NCBI GenBank assembly: GCA_022925895.1
Contig: JAKSYS010000131.1
Location: 46,774-110,773, forward strand
Length of the DNA: 64,000 bases
Direction: 5' to 3'
DNA from: Fragilaria crotonensis
Taxonomy: Eukaryota > Bacillariophyta > Fragilariophyceae > Fragilariales > Fragilariaceae
Shown here: one piece after another, positions 11,741-23,600 of the stretch
Position numbering within the stretch: the stretch's first letter is position 1
Layout of the letters: every line of letters starts with the position of its first letter
Notes under the pieces: model-generated
The model's database searches: none
What the model was told of the DNA's origin: nothing
What the model saw: only the letters and a program-made list of their open reading frames with translations
Made by a program: the position numbers and the translations under genes

Positions 11741-12000
11741 AGTGAACGAATGAATGGATGAAGGCAGCAAGGAAAAAGGCACAGGAGACGGGTCGTGTTT
11801 GCGGATGTTCGAGTTTGACTTTTGAGGGATTGGCGGAAGCATGGAATGGTGGAATCAGTTGGAAGTATTTTGGCGGCGGATGGTGTGATGTGTGATGTGT
11901 GATGTGTGATGTGTGATGTGTGATGTGTGATGGCATTCGTGTTTGTGTGGAGAGTTGAGAGAGAGAAGAATGAAGGATTGGTACACCTTTCACCATCACG
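11741..12000 (+). repeat. conserved LRR 3' flank with expanded 7-bp repeat
   Basis: Standard 3' flank (agtgaacgaatgaatggatg, gacgggtcgtgtttgcggat). Within it a GATGTGT-type 7-bp unit is repeated about six times at 11884-11932. Homologous flanks at 26.9, 42.5 and 57.6 kb have one or two units. Confidence 0.85.
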
Positions 12001-13297
12001 TCCGCCCATGAGACAGATGTTGCCTTTCCGACGATACTGTCCTTGTATACTACCAGTACTGTCGCTCGTGTATTGACTCGTACTTTGCATATATAAAGGC
12101 CTGATCGTTTCTCATTCACGAGTTCACGAGTACAAGTACCCTGGTAACTACAAGACACTGTCCCTATTGTATGAATACGGCCGTACCGAATCCAGAGGCA
12201 TTCGACAATCAACAGATTCAAGTCGAAGACACAACACACTGATCTTTGTGGAAAGTGTCAAGAAAGTTAAATATATGATGACTCTTCAAAGCGTGCGCAT
12301 CTTTATTTCTGACTGTAGTAGAGTAAGGGCGTACTCCGGCCTCCCGAGGAGGACCAGGGGTACATATTTGTGGTGGCTGCAATTCAATCCCGAGTTGCGG
12401 TCTCTCGTGTGAGTCTACTAGAGTCGAGAGTAACCCACCGATACACCAATCGCGGTTTTGTTTTTGTTCCTTCATATGGTTGTCTGCGACACGAGTATCG
12501 ACTCCGCCTATACCTCGCACCCATTCCAATGGCTTTCCGCGGAGGAGTGATAATTAGCAAGTCGACGGGGCTGCTCTGTGCGTGATGCATCAGGAGGCGG
12601 AGTTGTCGTCGACATGAATCGGCATGGAGTTGCCGCTATGATGAAGCTGGTGATCAATGGCAACGGTGCGATGTCATCAGTCGGTACTGCATCGAGAGTG
12701 TGTGTGGTGCGAGTGCGAGGATCCCGTGCTTGGCGACAAGAGTCGATTTCGGAGCTGCGGTAAAAGTGGTACGCAACTCTGCGCTGGTGCTTGTCCGATA
12801 GGGCTGATAGCCAAGGGCCCAAGATTCGTCCCACTACCTGCTTGAGCTATTCGTCGATCTGGGCGTATAGTTCACGTGTCGGTTGAGGTGGCTGGAGCAG
12901 GTATTCGAAAGGGTGTGTGACCTGCCTTCCGCCTCCAGGTGGTTACGCACGTCGCAGAGTAGTGTGGCGAGGAGCGAAGAGTGATAGCACGAATTCGGAG
13001 ATGAATATGTACCAATATGCACGTCCGACTCAGCATTGTGAGTGGCCAAAAGCAGTACCTTGGTCTGCCTCCATATTGTTCGTCGTCAGTCAAGGTCGAC
13101 TCGTAGCCATGAACCATGATCGAGTGCAAATACTACCTGAGATTGAGTGCTTTGTCGGATTTGGCTGGGTGGTGATATTCCCTTCGAATCCTGGCGACAC
13201 TTGAATGGATAACCCATGACCCTTTTCCATTACTGTGCCCGCCTCAAAAGTGATACTCCTTCTCGTTAATTTGCTTGCTCTTGCCCTTGGTGCTTTC
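12001..13297. other. spacer, no supported gene
   Basis: Open frames up to about 195 codons exist, but they overlap the 7-bp repeat or have shadow-like composition, and none shows a domain. GTAC-containing sequences occur near 12050-12150. A short stretch near 12880-12960 is GC-richer. I see no confident gene. Confidence 0.4.
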
Positions 13298-14381
13298 ATG
13301 TCGATCTGCCGACGACATTGATGACGTTGTCAAGGATTCTTCACGTGGTGATGGCATTCAGGGAGCATGACTTCGCTGAAAAATGTTTGTTTCATCTGCC
13401 AAAAGAAGCATGGTCACGTCATCCGCTCCGACTGGTTCCTCTCCTTATGCTTCGTACCCGTTGCCATTAGCGTCAAATGTTAATGACAATGACGGTCGTG
13501 ATGATGTTCATGCTGGTAGAGTCAGTAGTAATCAAAAATTGGAACATGCAGACAAGCACTGTGCGTGGTAGGAGGTTGTCACGAACAAATGAGAACAGTT
13601 TGAACTTCAACTAGAATGAGAACAGTTTGAACTTGGTTCGAAGAACAAGCAAAAGTACAGCTACTCCAGGAGCTATGGAACGCAGAACAATACATGGAGT
13701 GAATCTCATCAAAGGGTCATGTCAAAACGAAAGAAACCGAATACATGCAACAACTGCGAACCACACATTTTACCTGGGTTATGAATGATAAACTAGAGAT
13801 GGCAAGGCCTCCTGTTATTTTTCGGACATTCAGGTCTGCAATGACTTTGCACTCTCACCAAGAATCCAAACCGGAAGATGGAGTATCAAACTCCGCAAAA
13901 GCATTTGCCGGTGCGCAAGACCGCGGTTACGTTGCAGCTGCAAGTGGTTGTATACTTCGGAAGCCCAACGGGTAAGGGATGGAAACGAGGATGGAACGGT
14001 GATGGTTACCGAGTCTCAATACGTCAGAATGAAATGGTACCAACGTCGTTGGATTGTTGTGGGTTTTGCCTGTGGTCTTGTTATCGCAGTGGTTGTAATT
14101 GTTGTTCGTTGGCTTCTACCATTCCCAGTGTGATCGGACTCTTGACACAGTTGACGGCATTGGATTTCTCTTACAATTCGTTGACTTCAACAATTCCCAG
14201 TGAGATTGGACTCCTGAAACGGTTGACTTGTTTGTCATTCCAGGGCAATGCGGTGAAGGTGACAATTCCGTCATCCCTCTGCTCACTCCCTTCTCTCGTC
14301 CCTATCTGGATTAACTGTGGAGGAATCACATGTGCTTCAGGTTGTTGTTTGGATGGCTCTGTTTGCTCTTTCTGTAGCTAA
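13298..14381 (+). pseudogene. LRR membrane protein 3, rearranged pseudogene
   Basis: Decayed member of the LRR family. The region after 13298 keeps DNA similar to the N-terminal coding part (gccgacgacattgatgacgt near 13309; a Ser/Pro segment near 13420-13480), but the frame is lost. From about 13870 the juxtamembrane part and helix are readable (MKWYQRRWIVVGFACG near 14030), after which the sequence jumps directly into LRR text, so the Pro/Thr stalk, the cap and most repeats are deleted. Only about two LRRs and the SSLCSLPSL plus CASGCC end remain, with stop at 14379-14381. Clearly non-functional as a full receptor. Confidence 0.85.
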
Positions 14382-14456
14382 GGCAACGAATGAATGCGCA
14401 ATGCTTACAATGAACGAATGAATCTAAAGAAATGAATAGATGAAGGCAGCAAGGCA

Positions 14457-15369
14457 TTAGTTTGATGTCGGAAATGACTGGTGGGTACAGACCGAGATTT
14501 GGCGGCAGATGTGGGATTCTTTAATCTTTCGGCATGGTCCAGCAATGATTGACAACTGTGGTATGACATTCACGTCAAGAAATATTGATGGCGTGCCAAA
14601 CTCTTTACCAAGGACGACGACCCAATCGGAAGTATCCATGATTGTGCTGGTGTCTTTGTCTTCCTTCACTGCATCTTCCGTTATAGGCAGCATTACTTCA
14701 GAGACCCTTCCGCCGGCGTACAGCCGGTTCCTTGTCGCGACGCTCGCGTGTTTGGCTGTGACAAATCTAGCCTTGGATCGGTGCTCATGTTTCCCATTCA
14801 GATTGTGCCCCTTCTCATGGTCTTGGCTCGGAAAGGGAATCCTTTCCACCCAGAGTGTCGTTGGATATGCCATACAATGCAGCTTGTTTCCTATCGATGG
14901 GGGGTTCTTATTGTTCGCATCTTTTCTGGGCCGGGATGGATGTTGTTTTCAGCAACGCCGGAGGGGTGTGAGCAAGTGTGCCATTTGGACCTCATTGGCA
15001 GCAGTAGCATTTTGCATTTCGAGATTTTCCATCATTGAGTGTGTGCCAAGTGGTAGCGGGGCTTGAAATGGACGACCTGATCCATGCGTTGTTGCCGTGG
15101 GGCCCACATGCCAGGAGATACTCAAGACGCTGCTTGGCGTAGCGACCAATGTCGACGTCAATCACACCGACGAGGACACAAATGAGAATGAGAGTAATCC
15201 ACGTTTGTAAAAAAGAAACAAAAAAAAGCTCCTGGAAATCGGAGTCTGTGTAAGCTGAGATTAATGGTACGGCGGCTGATGTTGCATTGTTGTACCTCAC
15301 TTCCAAGGCAGAGCCTTGTTGGGGTTCTGAAGTTCTTGGTGGGGGAGGCGGGATGTCGGTTACAGTCAC
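14457..15369 (-). pseudogene. unrecognised minus-strand gene, possible family U relative
   Basis: Two minus-strand open frames in one region: 14992-15369 (125 codons, starting MTVTDIPPPPPRTSEPQQ with a hydrophobic segment FLQTWITLILICVLVGVI) and 14457-14873 (138 codons, with DTSDWVVVLGKEFGTPSI). The latter phrase resembles the DWWIVAKSSNTVFG block of family U. They could be exons or pieces of one broken gene; I found no convincing splice junction. A + strand frame (14509-15066, 185 codons) overlaps and is judged a shadow. Function unknown; one membrane segment is likely. Confidence 0.4.
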
Positions 15370-15639
15370 ATGACTTGTGGCGACAGTAGTTTTATGAACA
15401 GGTCTCGTCTTTGGAGCTTGCCAACGCTTCTACTTGCTCGTGAGGAAAAAGGAGATTGTGGTGAACAATTCCCGTAGGAGCGACGTTCAATGAACTCGAG
15501 CCTTGCTTCAAGTGGCAGATCACACTGACATTACAGTAACAACGTCAAGTAAGTCAAAAGTCAAGAAGGATGCCTTTCTGACCAAACAATTCTCCTCACA
15601 TCATTAACTTGACCGTAACGCAAGTCACCCTTTCACTCC
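15370..15639. other. short spacer
   Basis: No gene seen. The segment 15500-15600 resembles 4720-4830 and 54440-54560, which are the start regions of the family U upstream blocks. Confidence 0.4.
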
Positions 15640-16324
15640 ATTTTCCTCATGTTGAAGCAAAGCAGAATCGAGAGAAGTGAATCAGTTCGACGATGCATAT
15701 AATACATAGTGGCCGGCCGAACGAATTACGTGTTGTGACGATGGTTGTTTGCGAGACGACGAGACGACCCATTCGGCGAGTGGGCAGTGGACAGCTGACA
15801 TACTCCGTTCTCGCCGTAGCAATCTGGTATGTGGTACTACCACATTCCACATACTCGTACCACATACCATACACCACATGTCTGCACAATTCATTCTGTC
15901 AAAGGTACGGAGTTCTCCAGTTCAAGTATGGTACTAGTACTAGTACTTGAGTACCCGTACGATTCAATTCCTGTGATGCGGATCATTTTTTGTGCGCAAC
16001 CTGCTTGCCTTCCTTTCACGCAGACACAAGCTCTTCGCTCGCATTATGCACTGTGGGAGTACTCCAGAATCCAGAGTGCGAGCGAGGTTGTGAATACACC
16101 GCAGCACACTTTGGGGGGGACTGAAAGAGTCACTATCTTGACCTCATTGTTGTACTCACTTGTCAGCTCCAAGGCATGACGAAGCGAGTATACGAGTTGA
16201 TACTTGTTTGGATACTCTCGTAGTGCTCGGAGTGAAGTCAGAGTTGATCTAATTAGAAAACTTGGAGACCAATCGCAATCGCTTCAAGATTTCAACTCGC
16301 GTGCGTACTACAGTCTTGTTCCGA
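15640..16324 (+). promoter_or_regulatory. upstream region and leader of LRR gene 4
   Basis: Holds the upstream block common to 4855-4990 and 54590-54690 (ggccggccgaacgaat near 15712), a dense GTAC palindrome cluster at 15925-15960, the ggatcattttttgtg motif near 15979 and the conserved leader from 16135 (ttgacctcattgttgtac, cttggagacc near 16260). ATG follows at 16325. Confidence 0.45.
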
Positions 16325-17649
16325 ATGGAGAATCGCGGCAGTGTCGACGATGTGGATGACGTTGTCAAGGATTCGTCACGTGATGCCTTCCAGGAGGAGG
16401 ATTTTGTTGGAGCATTTCCGTCCGAGTCGCCAAGCATGGCCATGTTGTCATCGACTCCGTCTGGTTCCTCTCCCTACGCTTCGTTACCGTCGCCATTAAC
16501 GATAAAGGCTGATGATCGTGACGTTTCTAATGGTGGTAGTGTCAGTGGTACTAAAGAATTGGAACATGCACTACCGAGTGAACCAATGCCTTCAACCGAG
16601 CCTGAGATGGTAGACTCCTTGGAACGGCCTCCAGCAGGTTCTGCAAGTGTCACAGCAAACAATCATGACGTTGCGCCCGGAGCCTTTGCCGTCGTACCAT
16701 CATCTCGAAATACTGCCACAAGTCCGACATTACGGCCTCGCCTAAAACGTTTGTACGATTCCAAACGAGAATTGACGAATGAAGAATCCAAACAGGATGA
16801 GAGTATAGCAAACTGTGCATCCGCCGGAAGCGGTTTGCATGGTTTGGAAGCCCAACAGGATCCCGATGGAAACGAGGAGGGAGCGACGATAGTTGCTGCG
16901 GCCCAACTCGTCAGAACGAAATTGTACCGACGTCAGTGGATTTTTGTCGGTCTTGCCTGCTATTTTATTGGCACGGCGGTTGTGATTATTGTACTCATCG
17001 TTCAACCACAATCTGCATCTAGTAGGCCGTCATTGACGTCTCCCACCCGGTCACCGACCTCCTTGACGCCGGAAGCAATTGCTTGCAACTTTCTTTCCAT
17101 TTCAAATGTGACAAAGTGTCGATCGACATTTATGTTTGACTCTGATTTTGGCGACACAACGACTGGTTCCACCATTCCCAGTGAGATTGGACTCTTGACA
17201 CAGTTGACGTCTTTGGATTTCTACGACAATCAATTGAGTTCCTTTATTCCGACTGAGGTCGGACTCTTGACACAGTTGACGTTTTGTCATTCTTCGAAAA
17301 TTCGTTAACTTCGACGATTCCCAGTGAGATTGGACTCTTGACACAGTTGGGGTGGTTGTCGTTCTACACCAATCAGTTGACTTCCTCAATTCCAAGTGAG
17401 ATTGGACTCTTGACAAAGTTGAGCATTTTGGCTTTCGGCACGAATTCGTTGACTTCCACAATTTTTAGTGAAATCGGACTCTTGACACAGTTGACAGCAT
17501 TGTATTTCTCGGTCAATACGTTGACTGGGACAATTCCGTCATCCCTCTGCTCACTCCCTTCTCCCCCCACTATCTACATTGACTGTGGCGAAATCACATG
17601 TGCTTCCGGTTGTTGCTATGATTTTGATACTTATTCATTCTGCGTCTAA
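16325..17649 (+). pseudogene. LRR membrane protein 4, one frameshift, LINE behind stop
   Basis: LRR family member with an N-terminal cytoplasmic region of about 200 residues (MENRGSVDDV...). It includes the conserved DVAPGAF and DGNEEGATIV motifs. A diverged juxtamembrane motif (LYRRQW) precedes the helix at about residues 203-226. The Pro/Thr stalk is nearly absent, with only a short PTRSPTSLTPE linker before the CNFLSISNVTKC cap. About six LRRs follow. A one-base loss in a T run near 17283 breaks the frame in the second repeat; the rest reads on in 17284-17649 to CASGCC and the TAA stop. The LINE target-site duplication begins with this stop codon, so the coding sequence itself was not cut but its 3' flank was displaced by 9 kb. 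Confidence 0.85.
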
Positions 17650-17663
17650 AGTGAACGAATGAA
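17647..17663 (+). repeat. LINE target-site duplication, left copy
   Basis: taaagtgaacgaatgaa, identical to 26735-26751. The unit continues into the LRR 3' flank (tggatgaaggcagcaag) only after the right copy, as expected if the intervening DNA is an insertion. Confidence 0.95.
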
Positions 17664-17757
17664 CACAATTTTCTAGTTTAGTTTTGCGCAAGTACGTTCT
17701 GTCCGCCGTTCGTAATTGCGTATCCCGAATAGGAAGTTGTCGCGTAGCACCACCACC

Positions 17758-20631
17758 ATGACCATGACCGCCCATGCGGCGCTCCCGTCTCCTCCCGATC
17801 CTGCGGCGTACCATGATCCGCATCACCCGACGTATGGTTTTTATACGACGGAGTGGCAAGCCATCCCGAGGTCAACCGCAGGAGTCGAATGGTTCTCTGT
17901 CGAAGAGATACAGACGTGATGCCAACGCGCATGCCTACAGGCAACATGGAACACCGCAGAACTGGTCTCGATATGTGACCTTAGGCTTCTTTGTGTACGA
18001 TGACTGTACAAAGTTCGATACTTTGTGGATGAAGTACAGTTCTGACCCGATCATCTGCCATCGAATGGTATGGTACAACTTTATGTATCATGTCGACAGA
18101 AAACTGGAGATTTCCAACACTTTGTCGGCATGGGCCACTGATGTATCTCAGCCATATCTCCAGCGTCATGCACCGCAATATCTCGCCATCAATACGATTG
18201 ACACGTCATGGACAGATTACGTACACGGTGATCGAGACATTATGGATATTGAAGTGACTCAATGGACACAGGTCGGATCGAAGAAGCAAAAGACCCAGCA
18301 GAGGGCTTCATCGCCCAACACCCTGAATGCCTTCAAAGTTCCACCCGAATCTTCCACCAAAGAATCTGCCAACGTATCGTTCCTTCTTTCGAGCACAGAG
18401 GACAACTCGTCCGTACGTGATCTACCTACCACCAACTTGCCTCCCTCCACGGAGGATTGTGGTTCTCAGAACAAGAAAACCACATCCTCCAACAGCACTA
18501 CAGCCTCAGATACCTCATTCACTGCGGACAAACAGTCGGAATTTAACCCAGACCTCAATGTCCCCACGAACGACGGAACGTATCGCCTTACTTTCAGATG
18601 GTCCCCACAAGGTGATTTTCTCGCTACAACGAGCAATCTCCTCTTTGGTTGACCGATGTTCATGCAATGTTGTGCGAGCTATTCCCAGACAATGATTGTT
18701 TTTTCTACCGATGGGAAAGTCGTGACCTCCTGCTTTCCTCAGAGATAACTACTCTGTCACCAGGTGAGCTGAGAGAATTTCTCTCTCCAAACATTGCATT
18801 CCTGCCGACTACCTCCCAAATCATTTTTGGCGCTCGTGTTTGCTTTGCTGCGAAATTTCCAGGTCAATGGAGAAACAAAGAGAACACAGTAACCAAACTT
18901 GCTGAACACAAAGTACAAGTGAAGATCTCCAATTCAACCACAACTAGCGGAAAAATTGTAACAGCCGGTTACATTCTTTTCAAAGCTGCTCGAACTACCC
19001 AACGCACCCACTTCCTACAGAGTCTACGCCAACAACTACCCAAAGACACTATTCTACTCTTTCATTGCACACCAATGGAACAAAAGATTAACCATCTAGT
19101 GATTCAGTGCGGTGAAACTCACGTGTCACCATTGTCAAAGGCACTTTCCGCTCTATTGACTGGGCATAATTCTCCCTTGTTTCTTCCACGTATTGCACTC
19201 GCTCAACTGCAACCATCGCAGATTAGCGCATATTTTGAGATGCAAGATGTATACGCCAAAACGCTCAAATCTTTTCCGTTATTTCCGACTCTGATCAACT
19301 TGGATAAAATCAGGAAAGAAATATTTGAAAATGGCAGGGTGGTTGAACGCTCCACACGGGAATGGGCGCGCACTATTTTTCAGGACGCTGATGATCCTGC
19401 GGCTCGATGCGAAGTCGTGAACGGAGGCTATGATCAAAAAGCCTATTTGCTAGTCCCAAGGCAGTACGCCCAGCAAGCTGCCGATCATCTTCGGCAATAT
19501 CGATTGAGACTTAACCCCATTGGCAAGCGCGAAGCTCGATTTCGCGACAGTCTATCCGGATTTCCGTCAGTCATTCATATCGATCACTCCACTCAGAAGA
19601 ACTTGGATCTTTTAGCACAGATGTCATCAAAGGATATATGGAAACATGCACCATCATCGGTGCGGGGTATCACGGCCGTGGCGAACAACGCAGAGGACCT
19701 ACCAAATCCCCAACGTTCACGGGGAAAGCGAGTTGGCTCAAAGGCATCTAATTTGTCCACAGGAGAGGCTCTATCTTTGGCACCAACCGATTTGGAAAAT
19801 GGCGATGACAACACTGCATTTACTCAATCGGCGACACAGTCCAGGGCTACCGCATCGGTCATGTCTTCTGACACCACACGACGGCTAAACGAGTTAGAAG
19901 CCTTATTTCGACGTCAACAGCAGGAAACGGCGGAAACTTCCACTCTCACGTCGCAAACCGCAACCAGATTAGACAACATCGAGTCCAAACTGGGCCGGAT
20001 CGACGATATGGATGCAGTTCTACACGATAGCCGCGACAAATTAGCAGTCACGATGGAACGACAACAAGACTCCCATGTTCAAATCGTAGATTTGAACATT
20101 CGCGTGTCAAAATTGATGGATGTCATTGATCGCATGGCAACTCGGATCGAAGTACTCACAGCATCAATTGTAAACGGCGAACACGGACACCAGTTTAAAG
20201 TCGCAGAACACAACCGGACTACTAGCACTCCGGACTCCACACGGCGACGGACACTCACGGACATGCGCGATTTGGAGGAGAGCACTGAACACGACCGGAC
20301 CAATCGTCTTCCCTGCAATCTCTTGAAGAAATCTGACAGTTCCTCTATAAACCAGGTGGAGCCTACGTATCGGAATGAATCTCTACAAACAAATTCACCG
20401 ACAAAGAAAAAGTCGCGATCACTTCACGACGAGCTAGAGGAAATGTCCTTGGGGTCAACCGAGTTTGAGGATGAATTGGAGGAAGAAACTCTTGTGACCT
20501 TTCAACCACATCCCGCACTCCCGGACATATCATCAACAATGGATGCATCCGACGACAGCTCATCACTTTTGCCTAATCTGGACACTCAATACAACCAACA
20601 AAGTGATCCAGAGGGAGGCGACAACGAATGA
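17758..20631 (+). CDS. LINE ORF1 (RNA-binding/gag-like), interrupted by two frame changes
   Basis: Unrecognised ORF1 product. The likely start is ATG 17758 (MTMTAHAALPSPPDPAAYHD); that frame stops at 17919, while the downstream frame (to 18652) carries on with natural-looking text (NWSRYVTLGFFVYDDC), so a one-base shift near 17915 is likely. A second change of frame occurs at 18649-18652 (TTGA): TFRWSPQGDFL before it and CFFYRWESRDL after it look like one domain. The remainder (18649-20631, about 660 codons) is soluble, with a probable coiled-coil region near codons 415-515 and an acidic, Ser-rich C-terminus. ORF1 proteins of LINEs generally bind element RNA; no CCHC knuckle is visible here, so that role is inferred. 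It ends in an ATGA overlap with ORF2. Confidence 0.7.
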
Positions 20632-23600
20632 TGACGCCTTCAACCGATCAGAATAGCAACGTACTGGAAACTCCCTTTTCGAGTCATAGGCACCAGCAGT
20701 CAACCACACAAAACATGAATCCTACTACGGCATTTACGCTAAGGCAAACTCATGAAGGAAGTCAGGACGGTGCTGCGGAAGCAACACGCCAGGAACATAT
20801 CCATGGCATTTTCAGGAATACATCCAACAGATCCGAGGAGACTACCGGCGATATTCCGACCTTCATTAACAGAGGTCGTTACACATCTCGAGGGATCGAC
20901 AGGCATCCTCCCATACCACCGTCTCAGGTTTTGCTGTTTCAAAAGCAGCGTCCAGGACGTCTAACGATTCGACGCACAGTGGATCCGGTGGCAGATCAAA
21001 GTTTTGGCGACGCTATTGTTTACAAGGCTCCGAACACAACGAGAGTGATGTTTCAAAACGTCAAAGGTCTTACATCCACACAGGAAGGTTCCGACTATCG
21101 GTACTTTCTATCATCCATGCTATCGTACTCTGTGGACATTTTTGGCATGGCTGAAACAAATTCGGGATGGCAACACCCACACTTGCGGAATGCTTTTAAA
21201 CAGTGCGTCCAAAGGCAATTCCAGTACGGAAAAACAGTCTTCGGTTCGCCATCTGTCGCGATTGATCCTCTCCATGACAGGAAACCTTCCACGCTGGGGA
21301 GTCCTCCAACTGGTTCGAGGCGCATTAACGACAGCGGTTTTGGTCCACCAATAACGGATCCAACTGGTCTTGGTAGGTGGAGTGGTTTCACGCTGATCGG
21401 AAAAGACGGTCAGAAGTTTAGCATTATTACTGGTTACCGTACATGCGCGAGCTCCATATCCTCAGCACCCCTAGGAAGTACATTCCATAGAGAATACGTG
21501 TACTATCAGGAGCAAGGAGAACAACACCCACAACCTAGGACAAACTTCTTGACGGATATTTCATCTAAGTTAAGAGAATTGCGCGAGCAAGGACATGCCC
21601 TACTGCTTATGATGGACTCGAACGCAGTTCTTGAGAGAGATCACCGACTCGAAAACATGCTAATGTCCCAGGACCTTGAAGACCTACATCGGCTGACTCC
21701 TGCACCGTCAACTTTCATTGGGTCTGCAAATAGGAGAATCGATTATATGTTTGGTTGCCCTCGAACTCGTAACGCTATGAGTCGTCAAGGTACTCTATCT
21801 TACTTCGAAGGTCCACAATCGGACCATAGGGCTCTGTACATTGATATCAATCTGTCATCTCTCTTTGGGGCGGACGTTACAGAGACCTCCTTACCAACGA
21901 TCCATCGACGTGCTCTTAAGAGCGGCAATCCAGAACTAACGGAAAGATACCACAAGGCGATTCGAGAGTATTACTCAGATCACCGAATGAAAGAGCGAAT
22001 CGATACACTGTTCAAAACACATCGAGCGATGACACGACAGCAGGTTCGGAAATTCTTGACTGCATGGGATGATGATCAAGGACGTGCGATGCTAAAAGCT
22101 GAGAATTCTTTACGCGTCAGACCAAAACTCTACAAATGGTCGCCACGGCTACGCAATGCGGGAGTGTTGATGCGATATTGGAAACTGCGATTACGAGAAC
22201 ATCAGTACGGGGAAGATTACTACACTACATTTAGCCGCTGGGAGAGACAGATACAATCTTGCGATCCATCTTTCGTGCTCCCCGACCGTTCGATAGAGTT
22301 ACCAATATGTGAGGTACGGAAACGACTTAATCAGGCGACAAAAGTACTGCGCAAAACTCAGAAGGACGCGTCCGAGCTACACAACAACAATTATGCGGAA
22401 TTGCTCGAAACCTACGAAATGGACAACAATCCTCTTACAAAAACAGAATCGGCAAGAAAAGCTCGGATTGTAAAAAGGACTCTACTTGGCGAAACCAGTA
22501 GACAACTCTTTGGTAAACTCAGGCAGATCGTCAAACCGACCGAGTATTCGGCTCTTTCTCAGGTATTGGTTCCTCGACACCCGGAATCGAGCGATGTTAC
22601 ACCCCCCGGACAAGTTCACAATCTACTCCAACACAGTTGCCCTGACAATCTCATTTGGGATACTGTGATCACACGGGAAGATATCGAGGCACATTTATTG
22701 AGCTTCAACAGAGAAGCTTTCCGAGCAGCTGCTGAATCACCGTGCGGACATGGATTGATACACGACGCACTCACGTTCACGAGTCTATCTCCGGAGTCGG
22801 AGGCTCTATTGCAAGGCGAAATCCCGGAGGAGTGGTATGGAGACCGCGACCTGTTACGAGAGTTTCTTGCTTCATTCCAAATTCCGGGTTCAGTACTTGA
22901 AAGCGGACCAATATCCTGCGACATAACCGCGGCTGATATTGTGAAAGGCTTCAAATCATGGAAGGAGACGACAACCACGTCGCCGTCTGGGAGGCACTTG
23001 GGCCACTATAAGGCAATGATTCAGGATAAAATGCTTTTGGAGTGCTTCCGCAAGTTTATGAATATAGCAATCTCACGAGGGATTTCTATCCCGCGATGGA
23101 GCAATGCTGTGAATGTGATGATAGAAAAAGACCCTGGCCGTCCTCAAATCAACAGACTACGGATTATACATCTGTTCGAGGCTGATTACAATCTTTTTCT
23201 CAAAATCATGTGGGGATCCCGCCTGGTCAGACGTTCGGTTCAGCTCCACCTATTAAATGATGGTCAACACGGATCGGTTCCGGGACGCACAACAATGGAC
23301 CCAGTAATGTTAAACCAACTCACCACCGACCTGTGCAGAGTCCTCAAAATCAACTACGCTCGTTTCGATAACGATGCGTCGGCATGCTTTGATCGAATTA
23401 TTGTAGCATTGGGTATGTTGGCAGCTCGAAGGTGCGGGATGCCGCCAGAGGCCATCCGTACTCATGCAACATCTCTCGAATTGATGAAATACATGGTGAA
23501 AACGGTGTACGGAGTATCAGAAGAGTCGTACAGCGGGACGCCTTTGGAACCTCTTTTCGGTACTGGCCAAGGAAGCGGGGCATCACCATCGGTGTGGCTA

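Noticed and set aside
11652-12239. Minus-strand frame of 195 codons with His/Thr repeats
   Set aside because: Produced by reading the 7-bp microsatellite and flank antisense.
14509-15066. Plus-strand frame of 185 codons
   Set aside because: Overlaps minus-strand frames with more protein-like text, including the SDWVVVLGKEFG block related to family U.
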